Positions 1-12,564 of a DNA stretch of 64,000 nucleotides are shown piece by piece. The position numbers and the translations under genes are program-made. The notes beneath the pieces are model-generated. The model had not been told where the DNA came from and made no database searches. It was given only the letters and a program-made list of their open reading frames with translations. This DNA comes from Rotaria macrura (lineage: Eukaryota > Rotifera > Eurotatoria > Philodinida > Philodinidae), in assembly GCA_900239685.1 (NCBI GenBank), contig OENT01000339.1:1-64000 (forward strand), given 5' to 3'. Position 1 is the first letter of the stretch. The number at the start of each line of letters is the position of its first letter.

Positions 1-1191
1 TTTTTCACGTTATTTGCATATTCCTAGTTCGAGTTATCGTCACTGCAAGACTGATTTTTTGGTTAAAAATCTATCACTGGATCTATCTAGTTTTTGACTG
101 GCATTAAGTATACGGTAAAACCAAAACCACATATTCCTTACATGAATCGATAGAGAATTATTTTCTCTACCAGATGCATTGTAAACGGACTTTCAAGAAG
201 AATTAGTTCATACTATTTGATAGTAAATACTTTTCTTCTACAGCTTTTTCCAACGCTTCAATGGATTTCAGTCGTGTTTTCATAATGGTGACTAAACTTA
301 AAAATATCTTTCTATATACTGTTTGACGGAGCATTTCAAAACGTACAAAATAAGGCAAAAGTCTTCAAGGAAAAAATTATATTTTGTTTTCATTTGACAG
401 ACCCAATGTGTTGACCTATGAAATCCTAAGCAAAATCGTCAATAACTACTCGATTTCACCATCAATAATTTGTTTTCAAGCAGGATAAGTATGATATTTG
501 AAATCAGCATAAAAATCCAACCTAGGACGTATCGTCTCCACAGAAAAAATTATTTTCCAGAAAATTCACCTTTACTCCTCCCCATGGTGATAAGTCAATA
601 TAAAAGGAGCTCTAGGGGAGTACAGGTGAATTTTCTCAAAATTTGTTTTTCTGTGAAAACCATACTTTCTGGGTTCATTTTTTATGCTGATTTCAAATAT
701 CATGCTTATCTTGTATAAAAACAAATAAAAAATGGTGAAATCAAATAGTTCTTGAAGATTTTGTACAGGATTTCATAGGTCAACACATTGGGTCTGTCAA
801 ATGAAAACAAAATATAATTTTTTCCTTGAAGACTTTTGCATTATTTTGTACGTTTTAAAATGCTCTATCAGGTCGTATACAAGAAGATTATTTTAAGTAT
901 AGTCATCATTAGGAAAACACGACTCAAAGTCATTGAACCGTTGAACAATGCTGTCAACATCAAAGTATTTACTATCGTATGGTATCAATTGATTCTTCTT
1001 CAAAGTTCGTTTACAATGCATCTGGTAGAGAAAATAATTCTCTATCGATTCATATAAGAAATATTTGGTTTAGCTTTTACTATATGATCAAAGCCAGTCA
1101 AAAACTAGATACTCTCGGGGCAAATTTTTATCCAAAAAGTCCGTCTTGGAATGACTATAACTAGGACTATGAATATGTAAATAAAGTGAAA
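1..1191. repeat. Large imperfect palindrome (fold-back repeat)
   Basis: The two halves of this segment are reverse complements of each other, with a centre near 595. For example the tract around 128-180 (ending in ctctaccagatgcattgtaa) matches inverted sequence at 1010-1060, the tract around 390-420 (gacagacccaatgtgttgac) matches inverted sequence at 776-800, and the extreme left end (atttgcatattcctag) matches inverted sequence at 1161-1183. Arms are about 590 bases and diverged by many substitutions and small indels. The left end coincides with the window edge, so the element may extend further left. No transposase-like reading frame is present; the short ORFs inside are by-products. A non-autonomous fold-back transposon is the likeliest explanation. 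Confidence 0.85.
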
Positions 1192-2561
1192 GTTTCAGGA
1201 TGTATGTGAAAAAGTGGGCTTTATCAAATGAGCGTATTGAATCAGAGAAATGAGGGGTCACGATCCGCCCCCTTAAGTAGTCCTTATATTCGTCACAGAT
1301 TTCCCTTTCAGGTAGGTCTTTAAATGTAACAGGCATCACATTCAGATAGCATGTAAAATTTTATAAATACTACCCGGAGGCAACGCTATAAACTTACAAA
1401 TATCACCATTTGATGTCTAGCTTAATAACATTGAATTGCACTTGTGTCGCTACTAGTTATGAGTCAAGAATCAGTGTAGGAAGAAAATAAAATAAATAGA
1501 TACAGGCTTAGATTAAAAAAATGAATTACTCAAGTGGTATTTATACAGAACTCAAACTCAATTGACGAAACATAAAATCACAAACGGTTTGGTGGATGTG
1601 TACTCATCGGTGATCTCCAAGGAGAGTCTACTTCAGAGTCATCATAGAATTGATTTTAGATACGGAAATCATTTACCACCACAAGTACCATATTCCGTCA
1701 TTGATCTCTCACATGGTATCATCCGTTCATATAGCACAGATGTTTACTTAAAACCCTTGGTTTTGCTTTCTGAAAAGCCGATCGTCCTTTTATCAATCAC
1801 ACAAATATCCATGAATCTACTCAAAAACTGCTAAGTGTTCCAGTATTTTAGACTTTTCCTCCTGTTCTATCTCTGTTTATCTTCTCACGACTATCAATAG
1901 ATAGAACTTAGAAAACGAGATATANGTCACAGAAAGGCCCATATCGTGCCGAACGTCAAACACATATATACACAAATCTAATGAAAGCAGCTTATTTCTA
2001 CGGAATTGTGAGATTTCAATCATCTTCACACCATTTTGGCTATTTTCAAGACTACGAGTCAATAGAACATTGAAAGCCAGACCTATGATCTGAATTTCAC
2101 GTTGTAAGAAGAGTGACTTAACAGAAAGTGATCGAGAGAAAATCTACATATTAAAAAAATGAGAGTTAATTTCTCCAGTTGAACGATCATTTCTTTCCAA
2201 ATGCTACTGTTTCTCTGTGTAAAAGTTTCATATTGGTAGAGAACTCGAAATTTTGGTTCACAAAGTGTTTTTTCACTACATTTTACCGATTAGTTATTAG
2301 ATGATGTCGCCACTAATGAAAAAGGGATGTCTATGCTGGTTAAGATTATTCCACCAATGAAAGTGTTTTGAGGGGTCTCATTATGATATTCGTAATCAGC
2401 ATGTCTGAATCTAAAAGTAAACATGGTTTTAGCCCATCAGTATAAAAACATATTTTTCATGATACCTGAAGGGGGCCCCAGGCTCAAAAATTGTAAATTT
2501 CGTTTTTCGAGAAATAAATTTGATAAAAATGATCAGGGTTGATTCCGTATTCTTTGACTAT
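1192..2561. other. Intergenic stretch without recognised gene
   Basis: AT-rich sequence with no coding region I can support. The frame at 1562-1834 (90 codons) shows no known domain and no splice context. One ambiguous base (n) sits at 1925. Confidence 0.6.
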
Positions 2562-2712
2562 CAAGGCTCCCGCTCATATGAGCGCTCATGAGTGGGAGCG
2601 CAGACAGCTCACGCTCACCGCGAGCGTGAGTGGTATTGGCGCTCTCGCTCATGTGAGCGTGAGCCGAAATCGCTCACGCTCTTGAGCGAGAGCGTGAGTT
2701 GTACACCCCTAC
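2562..2712. repeat. GC-rich cluster of inverted CTCACGCTC motifs, possible hAT MITE end
   Basis: Against an AT-rich background this block is packed with the 9-mer CTCACGCTC (2608-2616, 2673-2681) and its complement GAGCGTGAG (2622-2630, 2655-2663, 2690-2698), plus related GCTCATATGAGCGCTCATGA palindromes. The copies form potential hairpins, for example 2607-2631. On the complementary strand the right edge reads CAGTAGGGGTGTACAACTCA, which resembles terminal inverted repeats of hAT-family transposons, and hAT elements commonly carry clustered subterminal motifs. A matching left terminus and an 8-base target duplication were not found, so this may be a truncated end. Confidence 0.55.
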
Positions 2713-5700
2713 TGGTTATGGCAAGAGTTGCCATCTGAATTATTTCTTAATATCATCCAACATAAATGTTGAGAATATTCATGAATAGAAAAAAAGCATT
2801 GAAATTTCTCAAAGTAGATCTTCAAGATTTATTGAGGGACCTCTACTTAACGAAACTTATCATGGAAAATTTATAATTAATACCACATGGTGTGAAACAA
2901 GGCCAACAATTATCTAGCAAACAACCAGTATTCATGCCTTTGTCTAATCTCCGAGTATAACAAATATAAGTACCGAAAAAACATTTTCAAACAACGGATA
3001 GGACTATTTCAGCTATAATTGCTCAAATTATCTCACTTCTTCCGTTACACAGTCGTTCAGATGTAGCAGTCATTATTAGAGAGTGCATAGTTCAGCGTAT
3101 TCGTACGTGCTTACTTTTTTATTTTTTTTATTGCATGAGGTCTTGCTAAGATGTTCATCACTTATAAAATCTTTCCTTTGTCAATTATTCCACCAAATCA
3201 ATGCTTTTCCGGATATCACCGATGAAACAGCACCGACTTGAACCAATCATTTTGCCTCTCTATTTATTTCCATCTGAACCTTGTACAACTCTTGATCGAC
3301 AATCGATTGTCGAAACAGAAAAAACTTATCAACATGCACTCGAACACTTCTTCTTGTATGAGCGACAGAAGTAGCACGTCCATCTCTCAATGAAAAACTA
3401 ATGTGGGTTGACAATTCTGTAACAATAGATCACAGCTGAACATTTTCAACGTTAGTTCGCTTTTACTAAAACAACCAAACTAACACTCATGCATACCTCA
3501 TATCAATATCAAATAGTTTTAAGGAACAACCATTATTATAAAAATTTCCGAATCTCTAGCTTTTTCTCCTTTCCCTAGCAAAGCTACTTGCCTATGTTCT
3601 TTACATTTTTACAAAGAAAATACTAACCCAAGTTGTTCTCTTTTAAAATCAAGTGTTCACCAATTACCATTAAAATTAATCGAAATTTTGTCTTTCTACC
3701 TCAATCAGTGGATTCATTCTGACGAACATCATTCATTGTACATAGAATACGCCAATTTTCCAAGCGAATAATTAAACTTTATCTTAAACGTCAGTTTTCA
3801 AACCAATAATGTAGCTATCAAACAATATTTACACAAAATTATACTTTCAACGATTCACTATTCCAACTTTTAATCATTTGTCCAATGTGAAATGAAGTCA
3901 AATAAACAGAGGGTCTGTCTCTCGATGCATCATCATAACGTTTAGCTCTTTCATTATCATGCACGAATTAGTATACATACACAGGAAACTATAAAAACAA
4001 GACCACTGTTTATAATATCTCATCTCAATGTTTTACAAATAAAATAGGAATTGAAATGCCTAGACCATTATCGGTGAATATTCTTCTATCAAGTTATTAG
4101 TCTACCTTTCTATTATAAATATCAACATTATATTTTTCACATTTCGTTCAACTGATGGTGATATGAGAATAGACCAACAGCAATTGCATCAGCACTCGTG
4201 TGTTTACCTGATTGCATTAGAATATTTTTCTCAAAAGTTAATCTCTTCGACACACGAATCAAATCTAAATTGAGACTTACAAAACAATACGCACGATTGG
4301 TGAATTCCGTGAAAAATCAGAACACAGACCACCTATAGTGGACTAAACACACACACACGCAACGTGTGTACACGTTTTTATCACAGAAAAGTCTGCGAAT
4401 TTTCCTCTTCATCAAAACTAAATCTGTTGATAACACCTATTCTTTTTAGAAAAAGAATAACATTTATTACACTTGAACACATTCGTTCTTTCTTTCTTTC
4501 TTTCTTTTCTCACGATTCCACCCTTTTATATAGACATTCATTCAGCCGATATAATCATCGATCAAGAGTAGCAGTCACCATCGTACGGTATCGACGACCA
4601 CAGCATGTTATCACGAAAAAACGAAACGAACGTTCGCATGAATAGAAATGACGACTAACATAATTGGCCTTTATTGTCTTTGCTGTCATAAACAATTTCA
4701 ATGTTGACCTGTCATCGATCGATCGGGAGCGAACGAATAAAAACGCTACGATAATACAGTTGAAATCTTCTTTAGGAATGGATGATCAAAGTTATTATCG
4801 CTATTCACATACTTACACACGTATTATTGATCCATCTTTGTTTCAGGATGTCGTACACGTGTCGAACGGGATACAAAATTAAGATCAAACAATTGAAACA
4901 AGAGTCCAATAATAATCAGCTTAAATGTTCGTTGATGTGTAAACGAACAGTTCATTTGTTGCTGTGTTAATCATACTTAGAAGAAAGAAAACGAGATCCG
5001 AGTTTCATAGTTGATGTCGTTTGGTGAAGTCAGAGTAATTATGAAATCGCCTGCCGACTAATGGAAGGAGGAGATATGTCGAGTTATAATTAGTATTCTT
5101 CGTGAAAAAGAACAAAATCAACGATTACTAGCGGAAATCATAGTTGAAAGTTTGGCATAAGAAACAACATCTTCATGATCATCATTAATTGAGCAGATGT
5201 CTTCATGTTTTCAAGTATACAGATTAACAGCTCGATCAGGTGAAAATAGTATCGAAATAAGACGATAATTGTTCTTTCTCTCTTCATTTCATAATAATCA
5301 TGCCGCAAGGCTTTCAACTATGTATAGCCATTGAGAAACGATGAATATTACTCTTCAAAAGTTGTCCATGTTTATGTACGAATTGAAATTTTCCATCAAT
5401 AACATGCAAATAAAATTCGACAAAAAACAGATTTTGTTCACTTTATTCCGTCTTCAAAATTAAGAATTTTAGAAAAATTAAAATGATTATCTCGTCTGCA
5501 AGAAAACGTTGACGTACTTCTAATCTCGTAGTCTTCGATACACAAACATCAGTATCTGTATTTTGTACGAATATTTTTTTTTCTTAAAAAAAGAGAAACA
5601 ATAGGTCTGTGTTTTCTTTACAATGGATGGTTTCTGCTATCATTGTAAACATCATTGAACATGTTATCACTACGTATCGTATGATCTTATTGTAATATTT

Positions 5701-5985
5701 ATTTAAAATGAATCAGCTCCGATCAGATTTTCTGATGCCTCGAAATTCTCACATCTAATATTTTTTTAGAGAAATTTTCACACGTTATACTTCAAGAGGT
5801 TAATAGTACACAGTTGTTCACAATGCTTTAACCATATAGAAAAAACAAGTTAATAGTACGATATTGATAAGATATTTTCCATCATCTTATATATATATAT
5901 TTGTTCTCTCATATAAATACATACAGACAGAAAACGTGGAAAAACAAAACGAAAGGTTTCACAACTGGAACGTTGAAAAGTAATC
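2713..5985. other. Intergenic stretch, 3' side of the Dlx gene
   Basis: AT-rich and without a supportable gene. It contains a short AC run near 4349-4358 and a TTCT run near 4485-4507. The ORF at 4364-4645 spans that low-complexity sequence and resembles nothing I know. Part of the segment just below 5986 should be the 3' untranslated region of the Dlx gene; a TTTATT (minus-strand AATAAA) occurs near 5699. Confidence 0.6.
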
Positions 5986-6963
5986 TTAACTGGTCACATA
6001 GGGTGATAGAGACCAAAAGTTATTCGGATTAGTTGTATATTCAATATGTGCATATGGAGATGATGATGTTGCTGCATCAATACTAAATGAGTTTGATTCA
6101 ATAGGATTTGATATTGTTGATGATGTTGATGAAGAGGATGTCGGTAGATGTTGTTGTTCTTGTTTTACTAAAAGCATAGAATCATTATGTTTATTGTTGA
6201 TTATACGAGATGTACGATGGTGTGATGGGTTTGGGTTGGGGGATTGGGAAGATGACGATGATGAATGATGACTAACGTTTTTGACAATCTTTTTTTGTTT
6301 ACTTCGTTTATTTTGAAACCAAATTTTCACCTGAAAAAAAATAGAAGAAGAAATTTCATAGCAAAAAAATTGATAGTTTTCATTTACCTGTGTCTGTGTT
6401 AAACCAAGTGAAGCAGCCAATTCAGCTCGTTCTGGTAAAGCAAGATATTGTGTACGTTGAAAACGTTTATTAAGTACTTGTAATTGCATACTTGAATATA
6501 TAGTTCTTGGCTTGCGAATTTTTTTACCTTTAATTGTTAATTTCGGTTGAATTTCACGTTCATCGTAATGACATTTGTCATCTGTGAAATATAGAATGAA
6601 GATGAAGAAACAAAAAACAAAGTTCAGAGGTAACATATATATTATTTATTTGTTTGTTCTACCTGATTCAAGTGTCAACGATGGATAAGGCAGTGGATAT
6701 GGATATGGATATGACGTAAATGAATTTCGTGTTGGCGAATAAAATGGTTCTTCTGATGTTGCTTGATGATGATATGCATTGTGTTGAATAAAATTCGAAT
6801 ATTGTTGTTGAGATTCAATAGAATCTATTGATTGATGTTGATGAAGGTGATGATGATGATGATGATTCGTAAAATCATGGAAACCGTTTGATTTTGTCTC
6901 TTGTTCGTATGATAATGGTAATGGTGGTGGAAGAGTTTGAGTCGATGGTTCATTATGCATCAT
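5986..6963 (-). CDS. Dll/Dlx: Distal-less (Dlx) homeobox transcription factor
   Basis: Three exons on the minus strand join in frame: 6663-6963, 6388-6581 and 5986-6330, giving 279 residues. The homeodomain spans about residues 122-181 and is nearly identical to the Dlx class ([39 protein letters not shown]). Trp169, Phe170 and Asn172 occupy positions 48, 49 and 51 of the recognition helix. The second intron lies between homeodomain residues 44 and 45, the conserved position of the Dlx family. Family proteins bind TAAT-core DNA in the nucleus and pattern appendages, nervous system and sensory structures. The N-terminal part is rich in His, Gln and Pro-Tyr repeats, the C-terminal part in Ser; neither resembles the flanks of vertebrate Dlx. 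The start is the first of two adjacent ATG codons. Confidence 0.95.
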
Positions 6964-8569
6964 AGTTTCTCTTTTTTTTCTTTCTTCTTCTTCCGGCTAT
7001 TTTTTTTTCTTTTTTTTTGTTTGACTAATTTGATTTTTTTTTGTATTGACTATATGTTTATTGAGTAATTTTGAGACAATTTCACCCTTGATAATAATAT
7101 AGATGAGATGAGATAATATGCGACAATGAATAAGAAATTAATGAAGTTAGACGAGCGTAAGCGTAGTTTCCCTTTAATAATTACGGTTGACGATGCATTG
7201 ATGAATACAAAATATAAAAGAAAACGATCAATAATCGGGGAGTAAATTATCTTCTTTTCTTTTTGTTTGAGCTTAAACTCGATGATAGTGATCCGCTTTC
7301 TTTTTCTTGACGACAAGTTGACGAAAAGCAATGTGTACTCTTGTTTCAACGACAATAATTAGTTAGCAAGAAATACGGTTAATTTGAATGAAAGAGAAAA
7401 GCTTTTTTTTTCTCGTCCATGACATATGTCTCCAATTGGTGAAGACAAGAGAGAGAATGAAGGGAATTTTTTTATTGGTGTTTAGAAAAAAAAACTTTCT
7501 ATTGGTGAGAAAAAAAAATGGAACTATTTCTTCTTCTTCTTCTTCTTCGGTTTAAGTTTTGGCCTTGACTAGAAAATCTATTTGAAATAGTTCATGTAGA
7601 TGACTTTGACCTTTTGGCTTTTTTTTCTAAACTTCGTTCAAGGACATTGACAGATGTTAAGTACTATATATTCTAGACCAGCATAGTTAGTATTATTAAT
7701 AGGAATAAAATAAAGGTGCGGTAAACTTTATGATAGAACTAGATTTCACAGGATGCATTTGTTGAGATGTAAAATAATATCGGTGAACAAAATTGTTAAA
7801 ATAAACAAAATTATTATACTTCGATAACTGTTCTTCACAGTGTACACCTCATCCTATCTAATAAACCATCATTATGTCACTGATTAATAATAGAATTTTA
7901 ATGATCAATATCGATATGATTGACCGTATTTTGTTGACAGACGACGTTAACCTTGTAGAGACAATGAAGTTTTTCTTTACGAAAAATCCAGAATCTTATG
8001 ACTCGTTTCGAATTAGATATATTCTTTATTAGAAGCCAATATTTTACTGAAGTTATATTTCAGATTTCTTCGCATATTTCTACTATATATATTTGATTAT
8101 TCCATCATGTAATAAACTCGATCGCTATGCCATTTTCATATCATTCTATGTCAAAAAGAAAAAAAAATCTTCTCTGCTTTTTTCCGTTTCATCTTCCTGT
8201 ATATGTGTGCACCCTACAATTATGTCGAGAGCACAACGGATGTCATGTATGAGTTTGTCCATCGACGCAGAGCACTATAAGCAAATTATAGTCATTTGCG
8301 TTTCTTTTTTGTATATAAAAGCAAGCCAAACAAGAATAAAAGACTGTGTTTGTACTCATTTCTCTGTCTGTAACCAAATCGACATAAAAAAATTCGAAAC
8401 AAGGCCATTGCATGAGAAACATGAGATCATTTAATTTACCTGACGTTTACTACTTGAAATTCTATTGAAAAAGTATTTCAAGTGAGAAGTCAGGAGTTGT
8501 TCAATAAAAAAGGAGACTGTTTTTTCTTCGCTTTGAATTTCATTATTCATTTCGTATGTTTTCTCTTTT
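6964..8569. other. Intergenic region between Dlx start and NOP58 end
   Basis: Upstream flank of the Dlx gene followed by the 3' flank of NOP58. It contains poly-T and poly-A runs and a TTC repeat at 7528-7548. ORFs at 7050-7355 and 8093-8434 lack homology signals and are taken as chance. Confidence 0.6.
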
Positions 8570-8575
8570 TTTATT
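8570..8575 (-). other. Probable polyadenylation signal of NOP58
   Basis: TTTATT on the plus strand is AATAAA on the minus strand, about 130 bases downstream of the NOP58 stop codon. No closer perfect hexamer was noticed. Confidence 0.4.
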
Positions 8576-8707
8576 CATTACAAAAAAAAACACGTAACAA
8601 TTACGGGCACCGAAAGTCAAAAAAAAAAAGGAAAAAAGAGTTAATAACAAAGAGTATGTAAATGTAGATGACAGCTTAGTTTTCGTTTTTCTGTCGATGT
8701 GTCATTT

Positions 8708-11700
8708 TCAAACTAGGAACGATTTATTCATGTTACCACTCTTGAATCGTTTATTTGCGCCACCTCGACCACCAAAGTCAGAATGACGTTTTTGAGGTAA
8801 TGTGGATGCTTCACTTTGATTAAATTGACTTTTCTCACTATTGAAAATTCAATATTAAATATAATGAAAAGAAAAGAAAACATTGAACTACATACGTATT
8901 TTTCTGATATTTCTCAAATTTCGCTTGCATCTTGCCCGTACCGGATATTCGTTTTGTCTGATATAAAATAATAAAAAGTTCAAGAAAAAACAAATCTCCT
9001 ATGATCATGAAATCTTACAGCATTCTGTTCGAGTAAAGCGAATTTTCGTTCAAGATCCGCACGCTGTTCTAGGCCAAGTGTTGCTTGTGTATCTTCACCG
9101 AGTGCATCAACTCTTATGGCCAATGCAGCTTTAGCAGCCAACATACGACTAACTTTACCTTTAAGTTTCGCCGATGTTTGACCAACTAATGATGCATGAT
9201 ATATTAAACCATATTTTGGTGTATCATGTTTTGTTTTCATTGCACGGAATAAAGCCTTTTCGGCTCCTAAGATTTGTACAGTTGATGATGGATGTTTAGC
9301 AAGGTTAAGCAATGATCCTAAATAAATGAAAAAGACTTTTAACATATATGTACATAATTTTTTTTTCTCAACGGACTATAGCCAATGAAAGAAGTGTCAA
9401 TATGTAATGTACGATTTTAACATGAGCATGATGTATATTCAGGTCAACAGAAAGTTGTCGTCAGAAATATAACAAATTAAGAATAGTATTCATCCTTAAC
9501 ATTCACTGACTGAGATTGATTTGGGAATTGTAAATTATTTACAACCTATGTAGGATGTCCACAATTAAATACATTTCGGCTCAATTTTCCCTTCATTTTT
9601 TTTGTAATCGCTCGATCGAGTTTGTTGAATAGCATTAGAAATTGTGTATCGTTTTTCGAAAGAGCGGTTTTTAAAAAATCGTATTTAACAACAAGTTCAA
9701 GTTATCTTCATTTTTAAATATAAGGATGAATGGAACCAGGTTTCATTTCAGATTTGTGTCAACGAAATTTTCTGACAACTTCATTGCAAGTGAATACTTT
9801 TTATGTGCCTATAAAGTGAATATGTCTATTCACTAGAATAGCAGAATACGTGTATTTCAGAAATTCGACTCGAAAGGAAACTTACTGCATGCATTCTTCG
9901 AAAGTTTTCTATTGACGAACACTTTCGAATACAATTACTTTAGCATATCTTGTTACGGAAATAAATACTAGTTGAACGAAGTTTAAGATCGAAAATCGAA
10001 AGAGTTTTAAAACTATCGAGTTAAAATTTAATGTCTCGAGTGACACTAGGGCATTCTGGCAAAATATGATATCTTCACCAAAGCTGACCATGATTGTAAA
10101 TTCAATAGCAATAAATCAGTCTCGGTGAAGAATCATGTTTTTCTCAAATACTTCATCGACAATAAAAATCGAGCTGACGTAAAATTTGTAACTGATGTAG
10201 AACTCATGTTAAGCATTAGTATTGATGAGACTATTTTTAATTTATTTATACGCACTCCATTCTCATCAAAGAACACGTATGATAAACAATATCCCCATTT
10301 CAATATACGAAAGAAAAACATCTTTACCTGCATGTGCAATGAGTCGAGCACCGACAAGTTCACCAACTAATACTGTCAGATTCGGTGCAACAGCCATCAT
10401 TCGATTTTTCAAATACTCAAATAATTGTGCTCGATAATCGGATATTTCAATCACCTATTTAAATAAACATGTAAGTTATTCACAGAAGATAATAGTTCAA
10501 ACATAAAAACAAGTTAAGATCAATTAATCTCAGTGTGGGACCAATCATCTTAGATTAGGTTCAGACTGGGGCGGTTACTCATATCATCATAGATTATTGA
10601 TCTTTTTTGATGCTCGATGTAAGAATCGAACGGTTAACTTAATGTATTCAATTGATTCAACTAGACATACCTGAGAACACAAATGACGAATATTAGTTAT
10701 GTCTTCTTCAGATATTTCAGTACCCATCGATATTTCTGCAGCTTCTTTGACTTGAGATTCAACATCAGTCGGTAATATATCAGATAAATCAAGTTCAGCC
10801 GCATTTGTTCTATAGCCTGTGAATGTTAGATATTTCGAAGAAGGTTTTTCTTTATATAATCATTATCTAACCGATGCGTTGTACTGTCTTGCAAAAAGCA
10901 ATATTATCTTGAATAATTTTCGCTAGTTCCGGAAAGTGCCAACCATACCATTCTTTACAACGCATTATGTAATTATTTGTTTCTTTATCAAGATCATCCA
11001 ATAAAGCTAGAGACGATATAAGCATAAGACATTCAAATGAAGAAAATTCAATTGAAACTCATCATATAAAATACATACAAATAGCTTGTACAATCATCGT
11101 ATCAACTTTATCGGGCGAAAATTTTAGTTTATATCTTGATAAGCTAAAATATAAAAAGATAACATGTACCGTTTAATAAAGATAGAAATTGATATCTTTC
11201 AAAAACAAATTTATAGTTGAATGTGAGTTCTCGTCGTTAGTCTCAGAGAAATGAATACAATTAACTAAGATAATATTAAGTGAAAACAACTGTTTTTTGA
11301 GTTCGGATGCTGATGAGATAACCGACGTTCCTATTCACGTGATCGAACTACACTTTTCTTGCTTATTGAACTAGAAGAGTATCTCGACACTTGAAAGTTA
11401 AATTCTAATTATCATGTGTTAATTATAGATCATACTGTGGCAAGTTCAAAGATTCGAGCTGATCTAGAGTTGCTAAAAAGCAATCTGAAAACTTGAAAAA
11501 GGCACTCTGATTCTTCTACGAAACATCGAACTTCGTTCTCTTCAAATGACATAATAAATTCTCAATCAGGTACAACTATTTAATCGTGTTCTATGGCATG
11601 CTTTTTGACCGATCAATAGAGTCACTGAGAACATTAATGATCTCGTTAATAAACTATCCAGTGTTCTTGGAAACTCTTCATCTGTGCTCCGTATACTTGT

Positions 11701-12564
11701 CTTCCGTCAATTTTCGTTTTTATTTGATAGTATTACCCTAAACAATTGAACTACCTATCATTTTCGAAATATGATTCTAGTCGTGGTTGAAAAAGAATTT
11801 CGTACATCATGCTCACTATCTTGATAATTAATTCTTGTCAGTTTCTTTTTTTTTTGTCATAGAAAGCAAAAGAAATCGATATTCGATTGAAACGACAAGT
11901 GAAATAATAATCAAATTCTATTGCATACCTGTGCGCGAGGCCAACACGCATAGCAGCCAACTCTTTTTCATCGATTTGTAAAAGACTATCAGCTTGTGAT
12001 CGAATAACACGCATAAGATCTTGTACAGAACTATTGCTTATACAATCGAAACTGAATTTTTCCTAAAAATAAATTATGAATACGAGTGTGAAAGACACTA
12101 TTCTTAATTGAAAATGATCTAAACAAACTCTAATAGCTTTGCCAAGTGTTGCATCCGCGACAAGTAATTTTTCTTGAACATCTGGATCGACGAGACGTTT
12201 AAGTAATTTTTTCAATGGTTTTGAAAGTTTCCCTTCCACAGTTGCTGTTGCTGCAGCAAGTGCTTGTGTTGTATCTTCAAATTTTTCAAACTGAATTAAT
12301 TTTAAACTAGTTAAAATAAAGAAAAATCAAAATTGAAACGGCTCAATCAATGAAACCCAATACGAATCATGATTATCATACATATTAGCAGCTTTTTCTG
12401 GTGACTCGAAATCAGCGTATAAAGTTTTTGTTTCCTGCAATTTCTTTTCGTCAAGTAGCTGCAATAAAAAGAAAAAGATGATTTTGAAAATAGATGACGA
12501 AGAAATCTTAAATACGAACTTTAAATATGGCAAAGCCAGCCGATGTTTCAAATAGAACGAGCAT
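8708..12564 (-). CDS. nop58: NOP58, core protein of box C/D snoRNPs
   Basis: Eleven minus-strand exons join without a frame break: 12520-12564, 12382-12458, 12129-12306, 11929-12062, 11079-11143, 10872-11006, 10671-10816, 10328-10454, 9019-9317, 8896-8957, 8708-8837; 465 residues. The product starts [15 protein letters not shown], typical of NOP58, followed by the NOP5 N-terminal domain, the coiled-coil NOSIC segment ([20 protein letters not shown]) and the Nop RNA-binding domain ([32 protein letters not shown]). NOP58 binds box C/D guide RNAs with NOP56, fibrillarin and SNU13 and directs 2'-O-methylation of rRNA in the nucleolus. Introns 4 (785 bases) and 8 (1010 bases) are long, the others mostly 50-110. 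The usual long lysine-rich C-terminal tail is missing; the protein ends after a short segment with GGRGG. Identification is certain, exon ends nearly so. Confidence 0.97.

Noticed and set aside
1088-1339. 83-codon minus-strand frame over the right end of the palindrome
   Set aside because: It crosses the boundary of the repeat and has no similarity to transposases I know.
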